A stretch of DNA of 64,000 bases from Streptomyces sp. NBC_00620 (GCF_026341825.1 NZ_JAPENY010000001.1:682001-746000), one strand, 5' to 3'; counted from the stretch's first letter, positions 18,552 through 28,160 are shown. The notes: generated from the sequence alone by a model not told the origin. Program-made: numbers and translations.

Positions 18552-19622
18552 ATGCACCGTTCCGACACATCGAGTTCACCCCCCGTACCCGTCCCGGAAA
18601 GTTCCGGATCCGGGCAGCCTCATAGGCTTCCTGGCGTGCCAAAGCTCTCCGTGATCGTGCCGTTCTACAACGTCCAGCAGTACGCACCGGACACTCTCAG
18701 AAGCCTCCGCCTGAACGCCCGGCAGGACTTCGAGTTCGTGCTGGTGGACGACCATTCGAAGGATGAAACTCCGGCAATCCTGGAACGAGCGGCCGAAGAA
18801 CTTTCGGATGTCGCTCAGGTGCGCTACGTCCGCCACAAGGAGAACGGGGGGCTCGCCACCGCGCGCAACACCGGCCTCGACGCGGCGCGGGGCGAGTACC
18901 TGACCTTCCTGGACGGCGACGACTGGCTCGCGCCCGGCTACCTGGGTGAACTCGTGTCGGCCATTGAGGGGTTGGGCTGCGACTTCATCCGCACCGACCA
19001 CGTACAGGCCACCAACCGCGGCCGTACGGTGCACCGGGCCCCGCACGGGCGGCGCGACGAGGTGATGAACCCGCGCGAGGCGATCCTGCCCGTCGACCGG
19101 ACGACCTCGGTGGACTACGCGTACGCCTGGGCCGGCGCCTACCACCGCAGGCTGCTCGACCGGGGGCTGCTGCACTTCACCGACGGGCTGCGCACGGCCG
19201 AGGACCGGCCGTGGATCTGGAAGCTGCACCGCGAGGCGGAGTCGTTCGCCGTGGTGAGCCTGCTGGGGGTCTTCTACCGGCGTGGGGTCGCTTCCTCACT
19301 CACTCAAATCGGTGATGTCCGTCAGCTCGACTTCATCCGTGCCTTCGATCAGGTCGTCGAGGAGACCGCGGCCGACCCGGACGCCGACCGGCTGCTGCCC
19401 AAGGCGGTGCGGACGTACTGCGCGATCATCGCCCACCACCTCTCGGAGATCGACAAGTTCGAACCGGCCGTCGCCAAGCAGCTGCGGTCGATGAGCGCGG
19501 CGGCCATAAAGCGGATGCCGCAGGACGCGCTCGGTGACGTACTGGACACCATGGACCTGAGCCGTTCCTCGAAACTGCGGCGGCTGCGGCGCCGGATCAC
19601 CACTGCGAAGGCGGCCGCCTGA
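18552..19622 (+). CDS. Glycosyltransferase family 2
   Basis: GT-A fold glycosyltransferase (356 residues). It has the GT2 N-terminus KLSVIVPFYNVQQYAPDTL, nucleotide binding VLVDDHSKDET, GLATARNTGLDAARGEYLTFLDGDDWL with the metal-binding DGDD, and a C-terminal helical region ending in a strongly basic RRLRRRITT, which could bind membrane lipids. The ATG at 18552 follows CAGGAAGAG; the longer frame upstream is antisense to the DUF6716 gene and was rejected. It is coupled to the polysialyltransferase-like gene by TGATG, implying the two act on the same polymer. Confidence 0.9.
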   Translation: MHRSDTSSSPPVPVPESSGSGQPHRLPGVPKLSVIVPFYNVQQYAPDTLRSLRLNARQDFEFVLVDDHSKDETPAILERAAEELSDVAQVRYVRHKENGGLATARNTGLDAARGEYLTFLDGDDWLAPGYLGELVSAIEGLGCDFIRTDHVQATNRGRTVHRAPHGRRDEVMNPREAILPVDRTTSVDYAYAWAGAYHRRLLDRGLLHFTDGLRTAEDRPWIWKLHREAESFAVVSLLGVFYRRGVASSLTQIGDVRQLDFIRAFDQVVEETAADPDADRLLPKAVRTYCAIIAHHLSEIDKFEPAVAKQLRSMSAAAIKRMPQDALGDVLDTMDLSRSSKLRRLRRRITTAKAAA

Positions 19623-20953
19623 TGTCCCGTACCACCCAGATCTTCTGCGCCTCGACGCTGTACGGCGCCGCGACCCTGGCCGCCGCGATCGAGTCCGACC
19701 AGTTCACCGCGGCCGACCGCCGCCTGCTGCTGGTGTTCAACAACTCCACGACTCCGGAGACCACCCCCGCCGTCGACGAGATGCCCGGGTTCGCGTCGCT
19801 GAGCGACCACTTCGACGGGGTGCTGTCCTGGAACGAGGCCATCCGGCCGTTCCACCCCGGGGCGTGGACGCCGCGCACCGACGACATCCCGCTGTTCGAG
19901 CGCTATCTGCGGCTGCTGTGGGATCTCGGCGACGACCGGGTGGAGCTGGTCCTGGAGTCCATCCAGGTCACCCCCGCCTTCACGGTGGCGCAGCTGTTCA
20001 CCGGGGCTCCCATCGACGTCTACGCCGACGGGCTGATGAGCTACGGGCCCACCCGCAACAAGCTCGACCCGCTGGTCGGCACGCGGGTGCGGCGGCTGCT
20101 GCACCTGGACCTGGTGCCCGGACTGACACCGCTGCTGCTGACCGAGTTCGACGTGCCCGCGGAGATCGTGCCGGCGGACGCGTTCCTGAAGGTGCTGAGC
20201 GGGCTCGGCGGCGCCGTGCCGGAGCTGCCCGCGCTGCCCGACAACGCGGCACTCCTGCTCGGCCAGTACCTGTCGGCCCTGAACATCCTCTCCGCGAAGG
20301 AAGAGGAAGACCTGCACGTGCGGATGATGCGCGGAGCCGTCGACCGCGGGCACCGCAGCATCGTCTTCAAGCCGCACCCGACCGCCCCGGCCAGCTACAG
20401 CCGCGCCCTGGAGACCGAGGCCGCCAAGCTCGGCGTCGAACTCACCGTCCTGAACACACCGGTGCTCGCCGAGGTGCTGTTCGAGAAGGCCCGGCCCGCT
20501 CTGGTCGTCGGCTGCTTCTCGACCGCGCTGTTCACGGCCTCCGTGTTCTACGACCTGCCGGTCGCCCGTATCGGTACCGAACCGATACTGGATCGCCTCA
20601 CGCCCTACCAGAACAGCAACCGCGTGCCCGTCGCACTCGCCGACGCACTGCTGCCCGACCTGGAGGGCAAGAAGGACAACGACGCCCTCCCCACCGACGA
20701 GCTGAACGGTCTGGTCGTCGCGCTCGGGTTCACCATGCAGCCGCAGATCCACCCGCGGCTGCGCCCGGCCACGGAACGCTATCTGTCCCAGCATTTCGGC
20801 CCGCGCACCCAGCGCTACTTCAAGCGCCGCCGGCTCACCTCGCTCGGCCTTCCCGGCGGCATCCCGGAGCGGCTGGCCTTCGTGCCCCGCAACTCCACGG
20901 CACGCCGGGTGGTGCGGCAGGCGCGTGCGCTGCGCAAGGCGGTACGGCGCTGA
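19622..20953 (+). CDS. Polysialyltransferase family glycosyltransferase
   Basis: A 443-residue GT-B type enzyme of the bacterial alpha-2,8-polysialyltransferase family. Visible features: IFCASTLYGAATLAAAI at the start, IDVYADGLMSYGPTRN in the middle, GHRSIVFKPHPTAPASY, which is the HP motif used to bind CMP-sialic acid in this family, and VVGCFSTALFTASVFY as the Ser-rich motif. In capsule-forming bacteria such enzymes polymerise sialic acid; with neuB and a NeuA-HAD fusion next door it likely polymerises or adds a nonulosonic acid to a wall polymer. A very strong terminator hairpin follows. Confidence 0.85.
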   Translation: MSRTTQIFCASTLYGAATLAAAIESDQFTAADRRLLLVFNNSTTPETTPAVDEMPGFASLSDHFDGVLSWNEAIRPFHPGAWTPRTDDIPLFERYLRLLWDLGDDRVELVLESIQVTPAFTVAQLFTGAPIDVYADGLMSYGPTRNKLDPLVGTRVRRLLHLDLVPGLTPLLLTEFDVPAEIVPADAFLKVLSGLGGAVPELPALPDNAALLLGQYLSALNILSAKEEEDLHVRMMRGAVDRGHRSIVFKPHPTAPASYSRALETEAAKLGVELTVLNTPVLAEVLFEKARPALVVGCFSTALFTASVFYDLPVARIGTEPILDRLTPYQNSNRVPVALADALLPDLEGKKDNDALPTDELNGLVVALGFTMQPQIHPRLRPATERYLSQHFGPRTQRYFKRRRLTSLGLPGGIPERLAFVPRNSTARRVVRQARALRKAVRR

Positions 20954-20975
20954 ACGCGGGCGCCTGAGAGCAGTG

Positions 20976-21020
20976 CGCGGTGGGCGGGTGGATCACTGGC
21001 TGATCCACCCGCCCACCGCG
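20976..21020 (+). terminator. Intrinsic terminator after the polysialyltransferase-like gene
   Basis: Perfect 20-base arms (20976-20995 and 21001-21020; core GCGGTGGGCGGGTGGATCA) around a CTGGC loop, 22 bases past the stop. No T run follows, as is common in streptomycetes. Confidence 0.85.
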
Positions 21021-21196
21021 TGCTGCGCGCTTGCCCGGACGTGATCGAGCGGCCCACTCAAATGGGTGAAGGGAGACTATGCAGACAACTCGTGGACCCG
21101 GCTCGTTCATCCGTCCTTAACCAAGCCTCCATAGCTTCCTCCAATGCAGCAAATAGCTTTCTCCATACGCCCGTTCGGGTTTGCGGGTGGGTGGAG

Positions 21197-22300
21197 ATGA
21201 CCCAGCAGGACATACGTCCGCCTGCCCCCGCCTCGTCCCCCGCTCCTGCCGGCGTCACGCTCGCGCCCCCGGAACCGGACCCGGAGCCGGAGCCGGCCAA
21301 GAGGTCGCTGATCTCGTACGTCCTGCCGGTGTACAACGAGCAGGACGGCATCGCCGCCTTCCACACCGAGCTGATCGCCGCGATCGAGGGCCGTCCGGAG
21401 CTCGACTTCGAGCTGCTGTACGTCAACGACGGTTCCTCGGACCGCTCGCTCGCCATCCTCAAGGCCCTGTCGAAGAACGACGGGCGCGTCCAGGTGGTCG
21501 ACTTCGCCCGCAACTTCGGACACCAGGTCGCCATCACCGCGGGCCTCGACCTCGCCCAGGGCGACGCGGTGATCGTCATGGACACCGACCTCCAGGACCC
21601 GCCGCGGGTCAGCCTCGAACTGGTCGACGCCTGGCGCGAGGGCGCCGAGATCGTGCACGCGCGCCGCCGCAGCCGGCAGGACACCGCCTTCAAGCGGGCC
21701 ACCGCGCACCTGTACTACCGCGTCCTGCGTTCCAGCACCGAGGTCGACATCCCCCTGGACACCGGAGACTTCCGGCTGCTCGACCGGCGGGTCGCCGACG
21801 AGCTGCGCCGGTACCGCGAGCGCAGCCGCTTCGTGCGCGGCATCGTCGCCTCGATGGGCTACCGGCAGACCACGGTGGCCTTCGACCGCGACGAGCGGTT
21901 CGCGGGCGAGACGAAGTACCCGCTGCGCAAGATGGCCCGCCTCGCGGTCGACGGGATGACCAGCTTCTCCACCACGCCGCTGAAGATGATCACCCGCCTC
22001 GGCTTCCTGGTGCTCGTGCTGTCGCTGGTCGGCATCCTCTACACGCTGGCCATGAAGTTCTTCCGGCCCGAGATCACCGTCTCCGGCTGGACGATGCTGA
22101 TGGTCGTCGTGCTGTTCCTGGGCGGCACCCAGATGCTGTCCCTGGGTGTGCTGGGCAGCTACATCGGGCGCATCTACAGCGAGACCCAGGGGCGCCCGCT
22201 GTACCTGGTGCGCGAGGTGATCGGACGGCGCAAGGACGAGCGGGACGGACCCGGTACCGGTGATCGCACCGAGGAGCGGGACGGTCGCCGTGGCGTCTGA
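21197..22300 (+). CDS. Polyprenyl-phosphate glycosyltransferase (GtrB/DPM1-like GT2)
   Basis: Family 2 enzyme (367 residues) that would load a sugar from a nucleotide donor onto a polyprenyl phosphate at the inner membrane face. Motifs: SYVLPVYNEQDGI, LLYVNDGSSDRS, VVDFARNFGHQVAITAGLD, VIVMDTDLQDPP, then two C-terminal membrane helices (LGFLVLVLSLVGILYTLAM and MLMVVVLFLGGTQMLSLGVLG). A Pro/Ala-rich 30-residue leader precedes the domain. ATG 21197 has GGAG directly before it; a GTG two codons earlier is possible. It overlaps a GtrA gene, the usual flippase partner. Confidence 0.92.
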   Translation: MTQQDIRPPAPASSPAPAGVTLAPPEPDPEPEPAKRSLISYVLPVYNEQDGIAAFHTELIAAIEGRPELDFELLYVNDGSSDRSLAILKALSKNDGRVQVVDFARNFGHQVAITAGLDLAQGDAVIVMDTDLQDPPRVSLELVDAWREGAEIVHARRRSRQDTAFKRATAHLYYRVLRSSTEVDIPLDTGDFRLLDRRVADELRRYRERSRFVRGIVASMGYRQTTVAFDRDERFAGETKYPLRKMARLAVDGMTSFSTTPLKMITRLGFLVLVLSLVGILYTLAMKFFRPEITVSGWTMLMVVVLFLGGTQMLSLGVLGSYIGRIYSETQGRPLYLVREVIGRRKDERDGPGTGDRTEERDGRRGV

Positions 22301-22730
22301 CACCACCTCCACGGCCGCCCCCACAGTGACCCCGGACGAGGCCCCGGAAGGTCGCGCGCGCACCCTGCGCCAGCTGCTGCGCTACACCCTCATCGGCGGC
22401 AGCGGCCTCGCGCTCGACCTCGCGGTCTTCCTCCTGCTGCACAACCTGGCCGGGATGGACGAGCAGTTCGCCAACGCGATCAGCACCACCCTCGGCATCG
22501 CCAACAACTTCGTCCTCAACGCGCTGTTCACCTTCGAGCGGCGCGACCGGATCGTCGTGCGCTTCCTGCGCTTCTACGCCGTCGGGCTGACCGGTATCGC
22601 CCTGACGAACCTGCTCTTCCTCGCCTTCACCGACGCACTGGGGATCGACGCCAACCTCGTCAAGGTCGGCTCGCTCCCGCTGGTCCTGGCGCTTCAGTTC
22701 GCGCTCAACAAAAAGTGGAGCTTCGCATGA
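22290..22730 (+). CDS. GtrA family membrane protein
   Basis: Small four-helix membrane protein (about 146 residues) of the GtrA/DPMS family. LRYTLIGGSGLALDLAVFLLL, TLGIANNFVLNALFTFERRD and the end FALNKKWSF are characteristic. GtrA proteins are thought to flip the polyprenyl-phosphate sugar made by GtrB; here the GtrB-like gene ends inside this one. GTG 22290 has GGGACGG upstream; a GTG at 22260 would lengthen the protein by ten residues. Its stop overlaps the next ATG (ATGA). Confidence 0.9.
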   Translation: MASDTTSTAAPTVTPDEAPEGRARTLRQLLRYTLIGGSGLALDLAVFLLLHNLAGMDEQFANAISTTLGIANNFVLNALFTFERRDRIVVRFLRFYAVGLTGIALTNLLFLAFTDALGIDANLVKVGSLPLVLALQFALNKKWSFA

Positions 22731-23995
22731 ACCTCGGCATCATCGGCGCGGGTGCCAGCGGCCTGACCGCCGCCTGGGACGCCGTACGCGCCGGCCACCA
22801 GGTCACCGTCCTGGAAGCGGCCGGTGAACTCGGCGGTCTCGCCGCGTCGTTGGAGGTGGGCGGCGTTCCGCTGGAGCGCTTCTACCACCACATCTTCCGC
22901 AGCGACAAGGCCATGATCGGCCTGATCGAGGAGCTGGGGCTCGGTGACGCGCTGCGCTTCCACAAGCCGACCACGGCCATCTTCCGCGGCGACAAGCTGA
23001 TCAACTTCACCAGCCCGGTCGACATGCTGCGCTTCCCGGAGTTCTCCCCGCTGGACGCGGTGCGGTTCGCCGGTTCCTCCGCGCTGCTGAAGGCGGTGCG
23101 CAGCGGTGAGCGGTTCAACGATCTGACCGCGCTGGCCTGGCTGCGCCGCTGGGCGGGCCGCAAGGCCACCGCGGCGATCTGGGAGCCGCTGCTGACCGGC
23201 AAGTTCGGCGACCGCGCCGAGCAGGTGTCGATGGCCTGGCTGTGGGCCCGTATCCACTGCCGCACCTTCGAACTCGGCTATGTGGACGGCGGGTTCGAGC
23301 GCGTGTACGCGGCGCTGCGGGACGGCGTCGAGGAGCTGGGCGGCAAGGTCGAGTTCGGCAAGGCGGTCGAGTCGATCCGGCAGGATGGCGACGAGGCGCC
23401 GGCGGTGGTGACGTGCGCGGACGGCTCGAGTTACGAGTTCGAGCAGCTGATCGTCACCACTCCGCAGCCCGCCTTCGCCAAGGCGGCCGGGCTGCCCGCG
23501 GACGACGCCGTGTGGAAGAACCAGTACCTCGGCGCGACCTGCTTCGTCCTCGAGCTGGACCGCAGCGTGATCCCGTACTACTGGCTCAACATCAACGAGC
23601 CGGACTTCCCGTTCCTCGCGGTGGTCGAGCACACCAGGATGATCGACCCCTCGGTCTACGGCGGCCGGCACATCCTCTACGTGGGCAACTACGTGGAGCG
23701 CGAGGACTGGCGGTTCACGACCGAGCCTGCCGAGCTGCTGAAGGCGTTCGTGCCGTATCTGCGGCGGATCAACCCGGAGTTCGACGAGTCCTGGATCAAG
23801 GACTGGCACTTCTCGAAGGCCGGGTTCGCCCAGCCGGTGGTGACCCCCGAGTACCGCTCGCTGATCCCGCCGCACGACACGCCGATGAGCCGGGTCAAGC
23901 TGGTGACGATGGCGCAGATCTATCCGCAGGACCGGGGGCAGAGCTACTCGGTGGCGCTGGCCCGCAAGGTCACGGCCTCGCTCGGCCTGCGCTGA
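22727..23995 (+). CDS. FAD-dependent oxidoreductase (amine-oxidase/desaturase or sugar-mutase like)
   Basis: A 422-residue flavoprotein. The dinucleotide-binding motif GIIGAGASGLTAAWDAVRAGHQVTVLE opens the chain at the ATG overlapping the GtrA stop. GGLAASLEVGGVPLERFYHHIF follows, resembling protoporphyrinogen-oxidase/UDP-galactopyranose-mutase type enzymes, and a FAD-closing QIYPQDRGQSYSVALARKV lies near the C-terminus. The three coupled genes (GtrB-like, GtrA, this) make a cassette; the enzyme may modify the lipid-linked sugar, for example by oxidation or ring contraction, but the substrate cannot be read from the sequence. Confidence 0.85.
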   Translation: MNLGIIGAGASGLTAAWDAVRAGHQVTVLEAAGELGGLAASLEVGGVPLERFYHHIFRSDKAMIGLIEELGLGDALRFHKPTTAIFRGDKLINFTSPVDMLRFPEFSPLDAVRFAGSSALLKAVRSGERFNDLTALAWLRRWAGRKATAAIWEPLLTGKFGDRAEQVSMAWLWARIHCRTFELGYVDGGFERVYAALRDGVEELGGKVEFGKAVESIRQDGDEAPAVVTCADGSSYEFEQLIVTTPQPAFAKAAGLPADDAVWKNQYLGATCFVLELDRSVIPYYWLNINEPDFPFLAVVEHTRMIDPSVYGGRHILYVGNYVEREDWRFTTEPAELLKAFVPYLRRINPEFDESWIKDWHFSKAGFAQPVVTPEYRSLIPPHDTPMSRVKLVTMAQIYPQDRGQSYSVALARKVTASLGLR

Positions 23996-24021
23996 ACAAA
24001 GCCGAACCGAAGCCGAACGGA

Positions 24022-24057
24022 CGCTGCCCCGGCCGGTTATCACCGGCCGGGGCAGCG
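24022..24057. terminator. Bidirectional terminator between convergent genes
   Basis: Perfect 16-base arms CGCTGCCCCGGCCGGT and ACCGGCCGGGGCAGCG with a four-base loop, placed between the stops at 23995 (plus) and 24063 (minus), so it can serve both. Confidence 0.85.
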
Positions 24058-24062
24058 ACCTG

Positions 24063-25820
24063 TCAGGTGCCGCTCCTGCGCTCGCACAGGACCAGCTTGG
24101 CCTTGCCGCTCTCGTCGGCGGTCGGGCAGTCGTACTCGGCGGAGATGCGCCGCGCGAGAGCCGGGTCGACCTTGCCCGGCCGGAACCAGTTCCGGTCCAG
24201 GACCGCGTACGGGGCGGGGTCGTGGTCGACGCAGTCGGCGTTCTCCTGGAACGACTTCAGCTCGGTGACGTCCGCGAGGTAGCGGGTGCGCTGGAGGAAC
24301 GTGGCGATCGGGTACCGGCACTGGGCCGGGTGGTCGACGAAGTACGCCGCGTCACCGAAGGCGAGATACAACACCGGGGCGTCGGCGGGCAGTTGGGCCC
24401 GGATCCGGTCCGCCGCCTGCTCGGAGTCCTCCAGGGACTTCAGGTACGCGGTGTTCGTCGTCAGGACCTTGCCGTACTGCACGAGGTGCGGTGAGTCCGG
24501 CCAGCTGCTCCCGGCCAGGCACACCACGCCGGCCAGGGCGACCAGCGCGGCCGGCCACACCCCGCGAGAGATCCTCGGCCGCGGGGCTCGCACGCCCGCC
24601 GCCCGCACACGTGCCTCCAGCCAGGCGTCCAGGACAGCGGCGAGCAGGGGGACCAGAGCCGCGGCCCAGAGGACGTACGGCCGTTGGAGGTCTCTCGGCA
24701 GGTGGGTGTACAGCACGGGCAGCGCGCCGTAGAGCAGCGATACGGCGCCGAAGAACCAGGGCGGGGAGCGGCGGGCGCCGCCCACGGCCAGGCCCCACAC
24801 GGCGGCGGCGATCACGGGCATCTGGGCGCCGTGGTACAGGAACCAGTTGCCCTGCACGACCACGACCGCCTGGGCGCCGAAGCCGATCGTCAGGGCCACC
24901 AGGATCAGTTCGGCCCGGCGGCGCCGCCCGCGTACCCGGCAGAGCACAAGCAGCAGCGCTCCGGGCAGGAGCAGCAGCACCGGGCTCTCCACGGCGCGGT
25001 CGGCGAGGAAGTCCACGGAGCGCTCGATGATGAACCGCGGGTGGATGCCGGTGCGGCCGATCGACGCCTGGTTGAGCTGCGGCATGTCCTCGGTCCACTG
25101 CCACTCGTGGGACCCGGCGAGGACACTCAGCGCGAACAGGGCCACCGCGCCGGGCACCGCGACCAGCGCGAGACGTACGGCCCGACCCCGGTCGACGGCG
25201 TACACGAAGAGCACGCCGATGGCGGCAGAGGCGGCGGTGGAGTACTTCATCATCACCGCGAGCGCCAGGGGCAGCGCGGCGAGCAGCGCCGCCGGCCAGG
25301 GCTTCGCGGGGCCGAGTGTCGCGGCGACGGCCAGCACGGTGAGGACGACCGCCGCCCACTCCGGCTGGAGGAAGTCGTTGCGGGGCGCCAGCGTCATGGC
25401 GAGCCCGACGGCGCCCGCCGTGAGGGCCGCTTCCCGCCCGGTGAGGTGGCGCAGGAGCGCCACGTACAGGGCGTAGGCGGCCGCGGCGGCGAGCAGCACG
25501 CCCGCCGCGCCCATGAGCGCCTCGCTCACCATCAGGTCGCCGAAGGTGATTTTGTCGAGTCCGGCGATGAACCACCGGTAGAAGTAAGGCCGGTGGGTGA
25601 AGATCTCCGACGGTGAGTAGCCGGCCTGCTCACCGGTCCGCAGGGCGCCGAGCACGTACTCCAGGTCGCCGGTCAGCCGCCGGAAGACCACGACGTATGC
25701 CACGGCCAGCGCGGCCGGCAGCGCGACCACCGGCCACCACAAGGGTGACCGGCGGACGCGCTGCTTCGGCTGTGCTGCTGGGGTGGCGCCGTCGAGGTCG
25801 TCGGCCAGGGCGGTCGCCAC
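24063..25820 (-). CDS. Polytopic GT-C type membrane glycosyltransferase (putative)
   Basis: A 585-residue integral membrane protein with about eleven hydrophobic segments between residues 28 and 460 and an extracytoplasmic C-terminal domain of about 125 residues. FRRLTGDLEYVLGALRTGEQAG in the first extracytoplasmic loop, with its acidic residues, and the helix pattern resemble polyprenyl-phosphate-sugar dependent GT-C enzymes such as the mannosyl/arabinosyl transferases. That would let it use the lipid-linked sugar supplied by the GtrB/GtrA pair. No clear family motif settles the donor. The stop of the upstream GT8 fusion gene lies only three bases before its start region, so they are probably co-transcribed. 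Confidence 0.75.
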   Translation of the reverse strand: MATALADDLDGATPAAQPKQRVRRSPLWWPVVALPAALAVAYVVVFRRLTGDLEYVLGALRTGEQAGYSPSEIFTHRPYFYRWFIAGLDKITFGDLMVSEALMGAAGVLLAAAAAYALYVALLRHLTGREAALTAGAVGLAMTLAPRNDFLQPEWAAVVLTVLAVAATLGPAKPWPAALLAALPLALAVMMKYSTAASAAIGVLFVYAVDRGRAVRLALVAVPGAVALFALSVLAGSHEWQWTEDMPQLNQASIGRTGIHPRFIIERSVDFLADRAVESPVLLLLPGALLLVLCRVRGRRRRAELILVALTIGFGAQAVVVVQGNWFLYHGAQMPVIAAAVWGLAVGGARRSPPWFFGAVSLLYGALPVLYTHLPRDLQRPYVLWAAALVPLLAAVLDAWLEARVRAAGVRAPRPRISRGVWPAALVALAGVVCLAGSSWPDSPHLVQYGKVLTTNTAYLKSLEDSEQAADRIRAQLPADAPVLYLAFGDAAYFVDHPAQCRYPIATFLQRTRYLADVTELKSFQENADCVDHDPAPYAVLDRNWFRPGKVDPALARRISAEYDCPTADESGKAKLVLCERRSGT

Positions 25821-25823
25821 GGA

Positions 25824-28160
25824 TCAGCCGCCCAGGATGATGCGCAGGTCCGAGGCGTTCGCCTCGGTCACCTTCCACAGCTCCTGCTGACGGCCGTGCA
25901 CGTCGGCGACGGTCGCGGCGTGGTCGGCCAGCAGACCCTGGGCGCGCTCCACGAGCTTGGCGCCGAGGTGCCGGTCGTGCACGGACACGCCCCACTCGGG
26001 CCGCTCGATGTCGCTCAGGAAGTACGCCATCTTCGGGTGCGAGATCAGGCTGATGATCGGCGTGCCGCAGCCGAACGGGATCATGCCGGCGTGCCCGCGC
26101 ATGCCGATGACCAGCTTGGTGCGGGCGTACAGATCGCGGATCTCGTCGTTCTCGAAGTTGTACATCGGGATGACGGGCATCGAGATGCCGTGCTCGCGGC
26201 GCAGGTCGAAGGCGATCTTCTCGTCGTCCAGCGAGTGGGCGGCGCACTGCACCTCGGCGAGCTTCCCGAGGCCCCGTACCGCGTCGGCCATCTGCGCCAG
26301 GAAGTAGGCGTAGTCGTGGCCGAAGCGCAGACCCGCGCGGTCGTAGGCCGCGTTGATCAGGATGGTGTCCTCGCGCTTGGCCGGGTCCTGCCAGTTGGCG
26401 ACGAGCTGGCGGGTGACCGTGGTGGGACAGGGCTGGAAGCGCACCTTGTCGTGCAGGTGGGCGGGGAGCATGGCCCGCACCTTCGCGATGGAACCGTGGT
26501 TGCGCAGTCCGAAGAAGGAGGAACGCTCGACGAGCTGCTGCAGCGAGGAGCGGAACCGTCCGGCGCGGTAGGACTGTCCGTCGAAGGCGTTGAAGCCCAC
26601 GGCGAAGACCGCGATCGGCACGTCGATGCGGTTGAGCAGGTCGTCCGGGACGTTCCACTGCCAGGCGCTGTTGCCGTTGGGCATGGTGTCCGGGATGAAC
26701 AGGCCGCCGCCGCCGATGACCAGGCCGCGGCGTTCGTTGACGCGCTTGAGGGCGGCCTCGTCGAACAGCCGGTGGGCGTGTACCGGGTGCCAGCGGCGGG
26801 AGCCGGTGTCGGGCCCGAAGGCGAGCCGGACGCTCTCCGGCAGCAGCTTGTCGCCCGCGTTGCCCTGGCGGTCCATGTAGAAGGCGACGTGCGCGAGTTG
26901 GTCCTCGGGGGTACCGAGCTCCTGGGTGGGCACGGAGGCCGCGCGGGTGACCCACATGCGGCTGGCGCGGTGGGTGGGGTCGACGCTGATGCCGGCCGTG
27001 GCGTACTTCAGGGCCTCGGCGTTCTCGCCGTGCACCCAGGCCATCTGGGCGAGGCGGGAGTACGCGGTGGCGGCCCGGTTGGGGGCGGCGGTGGCCAGCA
27101 GCAGTTCGGCCTTGGCCTCCTCGTAGCGGGAGACGCTCATCAGGGCGTGGCCGAGGGTCTCGTGCGCCCAGGACTCGTCGACCGGGAGCCGCACACTGTC
27201 GAGCACGTCGACGGCGTCCTGGTAGTCACCGGCGGCGATGTGGGCCGCGGCGACCTTGCGGGCGAGTTCCGGGTCCCCCGTGCGGGCGACGTGCGGGGTG
27301 CCGAAGTGGACCAGCAGGTCGTGGTGGAGACCGCCGGAGCGCTCCAGGTAGGCGCCGTGGAACTCGGCGTCGGTGAGCTCGAACTCGCGCCAGCGTGCCT
27401 CCGCCTGGCCGTACCCGGCCTCGCCGCCCTGCCAGGGCTTGTGGCGCCCGGTGAAGTGCAGGATCGAGACGTCCTCGGGCACCGGCAGGTCGCCGGAGAG
27501 CCGCCGCTTGACGTAGTTGTAGCGGGCGTCGAGGTGGACGAAGTCACCGTCGAGCACGGCGTTGAGGATGCCCTGGTCGTGCTTGTCGAGCTCGTAGTCG
27601 CCGCTGCGCCCGGTGGCGTCGATCTTCGCGCAGAACTCGTCGCTCAGGTACTCGCGCTGGATGACCAGGAGACCCGAGTTGAGCTTGTGCTGCCCGTAGA
27701 AGAACTGCGGTACGGCCGCAAGGCCCTCGCGCAGCTTCAGCAGTTCGCTCAGGTCGCCGAGGACGACCATGTCGGTGTCGAGCGTGATGATCGTGTCGTA
27801 CGCGCGCAGCCGGAAGATGTCGAGGATGAAGTACGCCTTGCGCACCAGGTAGTTGTCCTGGTCGCCCTTGGCGTACGAGTCGTAGTGCTCGGCGTTGACG
27901 CGCTGCAGCACGATGCGCGGGTGCAGGGCGCGGATCTTGGCGATCGAGCCGGGGCGCAGGTCGTCGTAGAGGACGACGAAGTCCTCGCACACGTTCGGGT
28001 TCGACAGGGCGAGGCTGCGCAGCAGGACGAGGAAGCCCGGCAGGTAGTTCTCGTCGACGAAGCTCGCGAACGCGATGCGCCGCTTGCCGGTGAGGTCGGC
28101 CGCCGAAGCGCCGACGGCCGGGACCGCGGCGGCGGTTCCGGTCAGGGAGGTCGTGGTCAT
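25824..28160 (-). CDS. Three-part fusion: GT8 glycosyltransferase, TPR-like middle, polysaccharide pyruvyltransferase-like C-terminus
   Basis: A 778-residue protein. Residues about 25-270 are a GT8 (glycogenin/LgtC-like) domain: RIAFASFVDENYLPGFLVLL, then the metal motif ITLDTDMVVLGDL and HKPWQGG near its end. About 290-420 is helical with repeated 34-residue spacing (AAGDYQDAVDVLDSV, MSVSRYEEAKAELLLA, HGENAEALKYATAG), TPR-like. About 440-775 matches the polysaccharide pyruvyltransferase fold: NAGDKLLPESVRLAFG, VIGGGGLFIPDT, and LVIGMRGHAGMIPFGCGTPIISL. ATG 28160 overlaps the GT29 stop as ATGA; the longer frame is antisense. The last domain could ketalise with pyruvate or just bind sugar. Confidence 0.9.
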   Translation of the reverse strand: MTTTSLTGTAAAVPAVGASAADLTGKRRIAFASFVDENYLPGFLVLLRSLALSNPNVCEDFVVLYDDLRPGSIAKIRALHPRIVLQRVNAEHYDSYAKGDQDNYLVRKAYFILDIFRLRAYDTIITLDTDMVVLGDLSELLKLREGLAAVPQFFYGQHKLNSGLLVIQREYLSDEFCAKIDATGRSGDYELDKHDQGILNAVLDGDFVHLDARYNYVKRRLSGDLPVPEDVSILHFTGRHKPWQGGEAGYGQAEARWREFELTDAEFHGAYLERSGGLHHDLLVHFGTPHVARTGDPELARKVAAAHIAAGDYQDAVDVLDSVRLPVDESWAHETLGHALMSVSRYEEAKAELLLATAAPNRAATAYSRLAQMAWVHGENAEALKYATAGISVDPTHRASRMWVTRAASVPTQELGTPEDQLAHVAFYMDRQGNAGDKLLPESVRLAFGPDTGSRRWHPVHAHRLFDEAALKRVNERRGLVIGGGGLFIPDTMPNGNSAWQWNVPDDLLNRIDVPIAVFAVGFNAFDGQSYRAGRFRSSLQQLVERSSFFGLRNHGSIAKVRAMLPAHLHDKVRFQPCPTTVTRQLVANWQDPAKREDTILINAAYDRAGLRFGHDYAYFLAQMADAVRGLGKLAEVQCAAHSLDDEKIAFDLRREHGISMPVIPMYNFENDEIRDLYARTKLVIGMRGHAGMIPFGCGTPIISLISHPKMAYFLSDIERPEWGVSVHDRHLGAKLVERAQGLLADHAATVADVHGRQQELWKVTEANASDLRIILGG

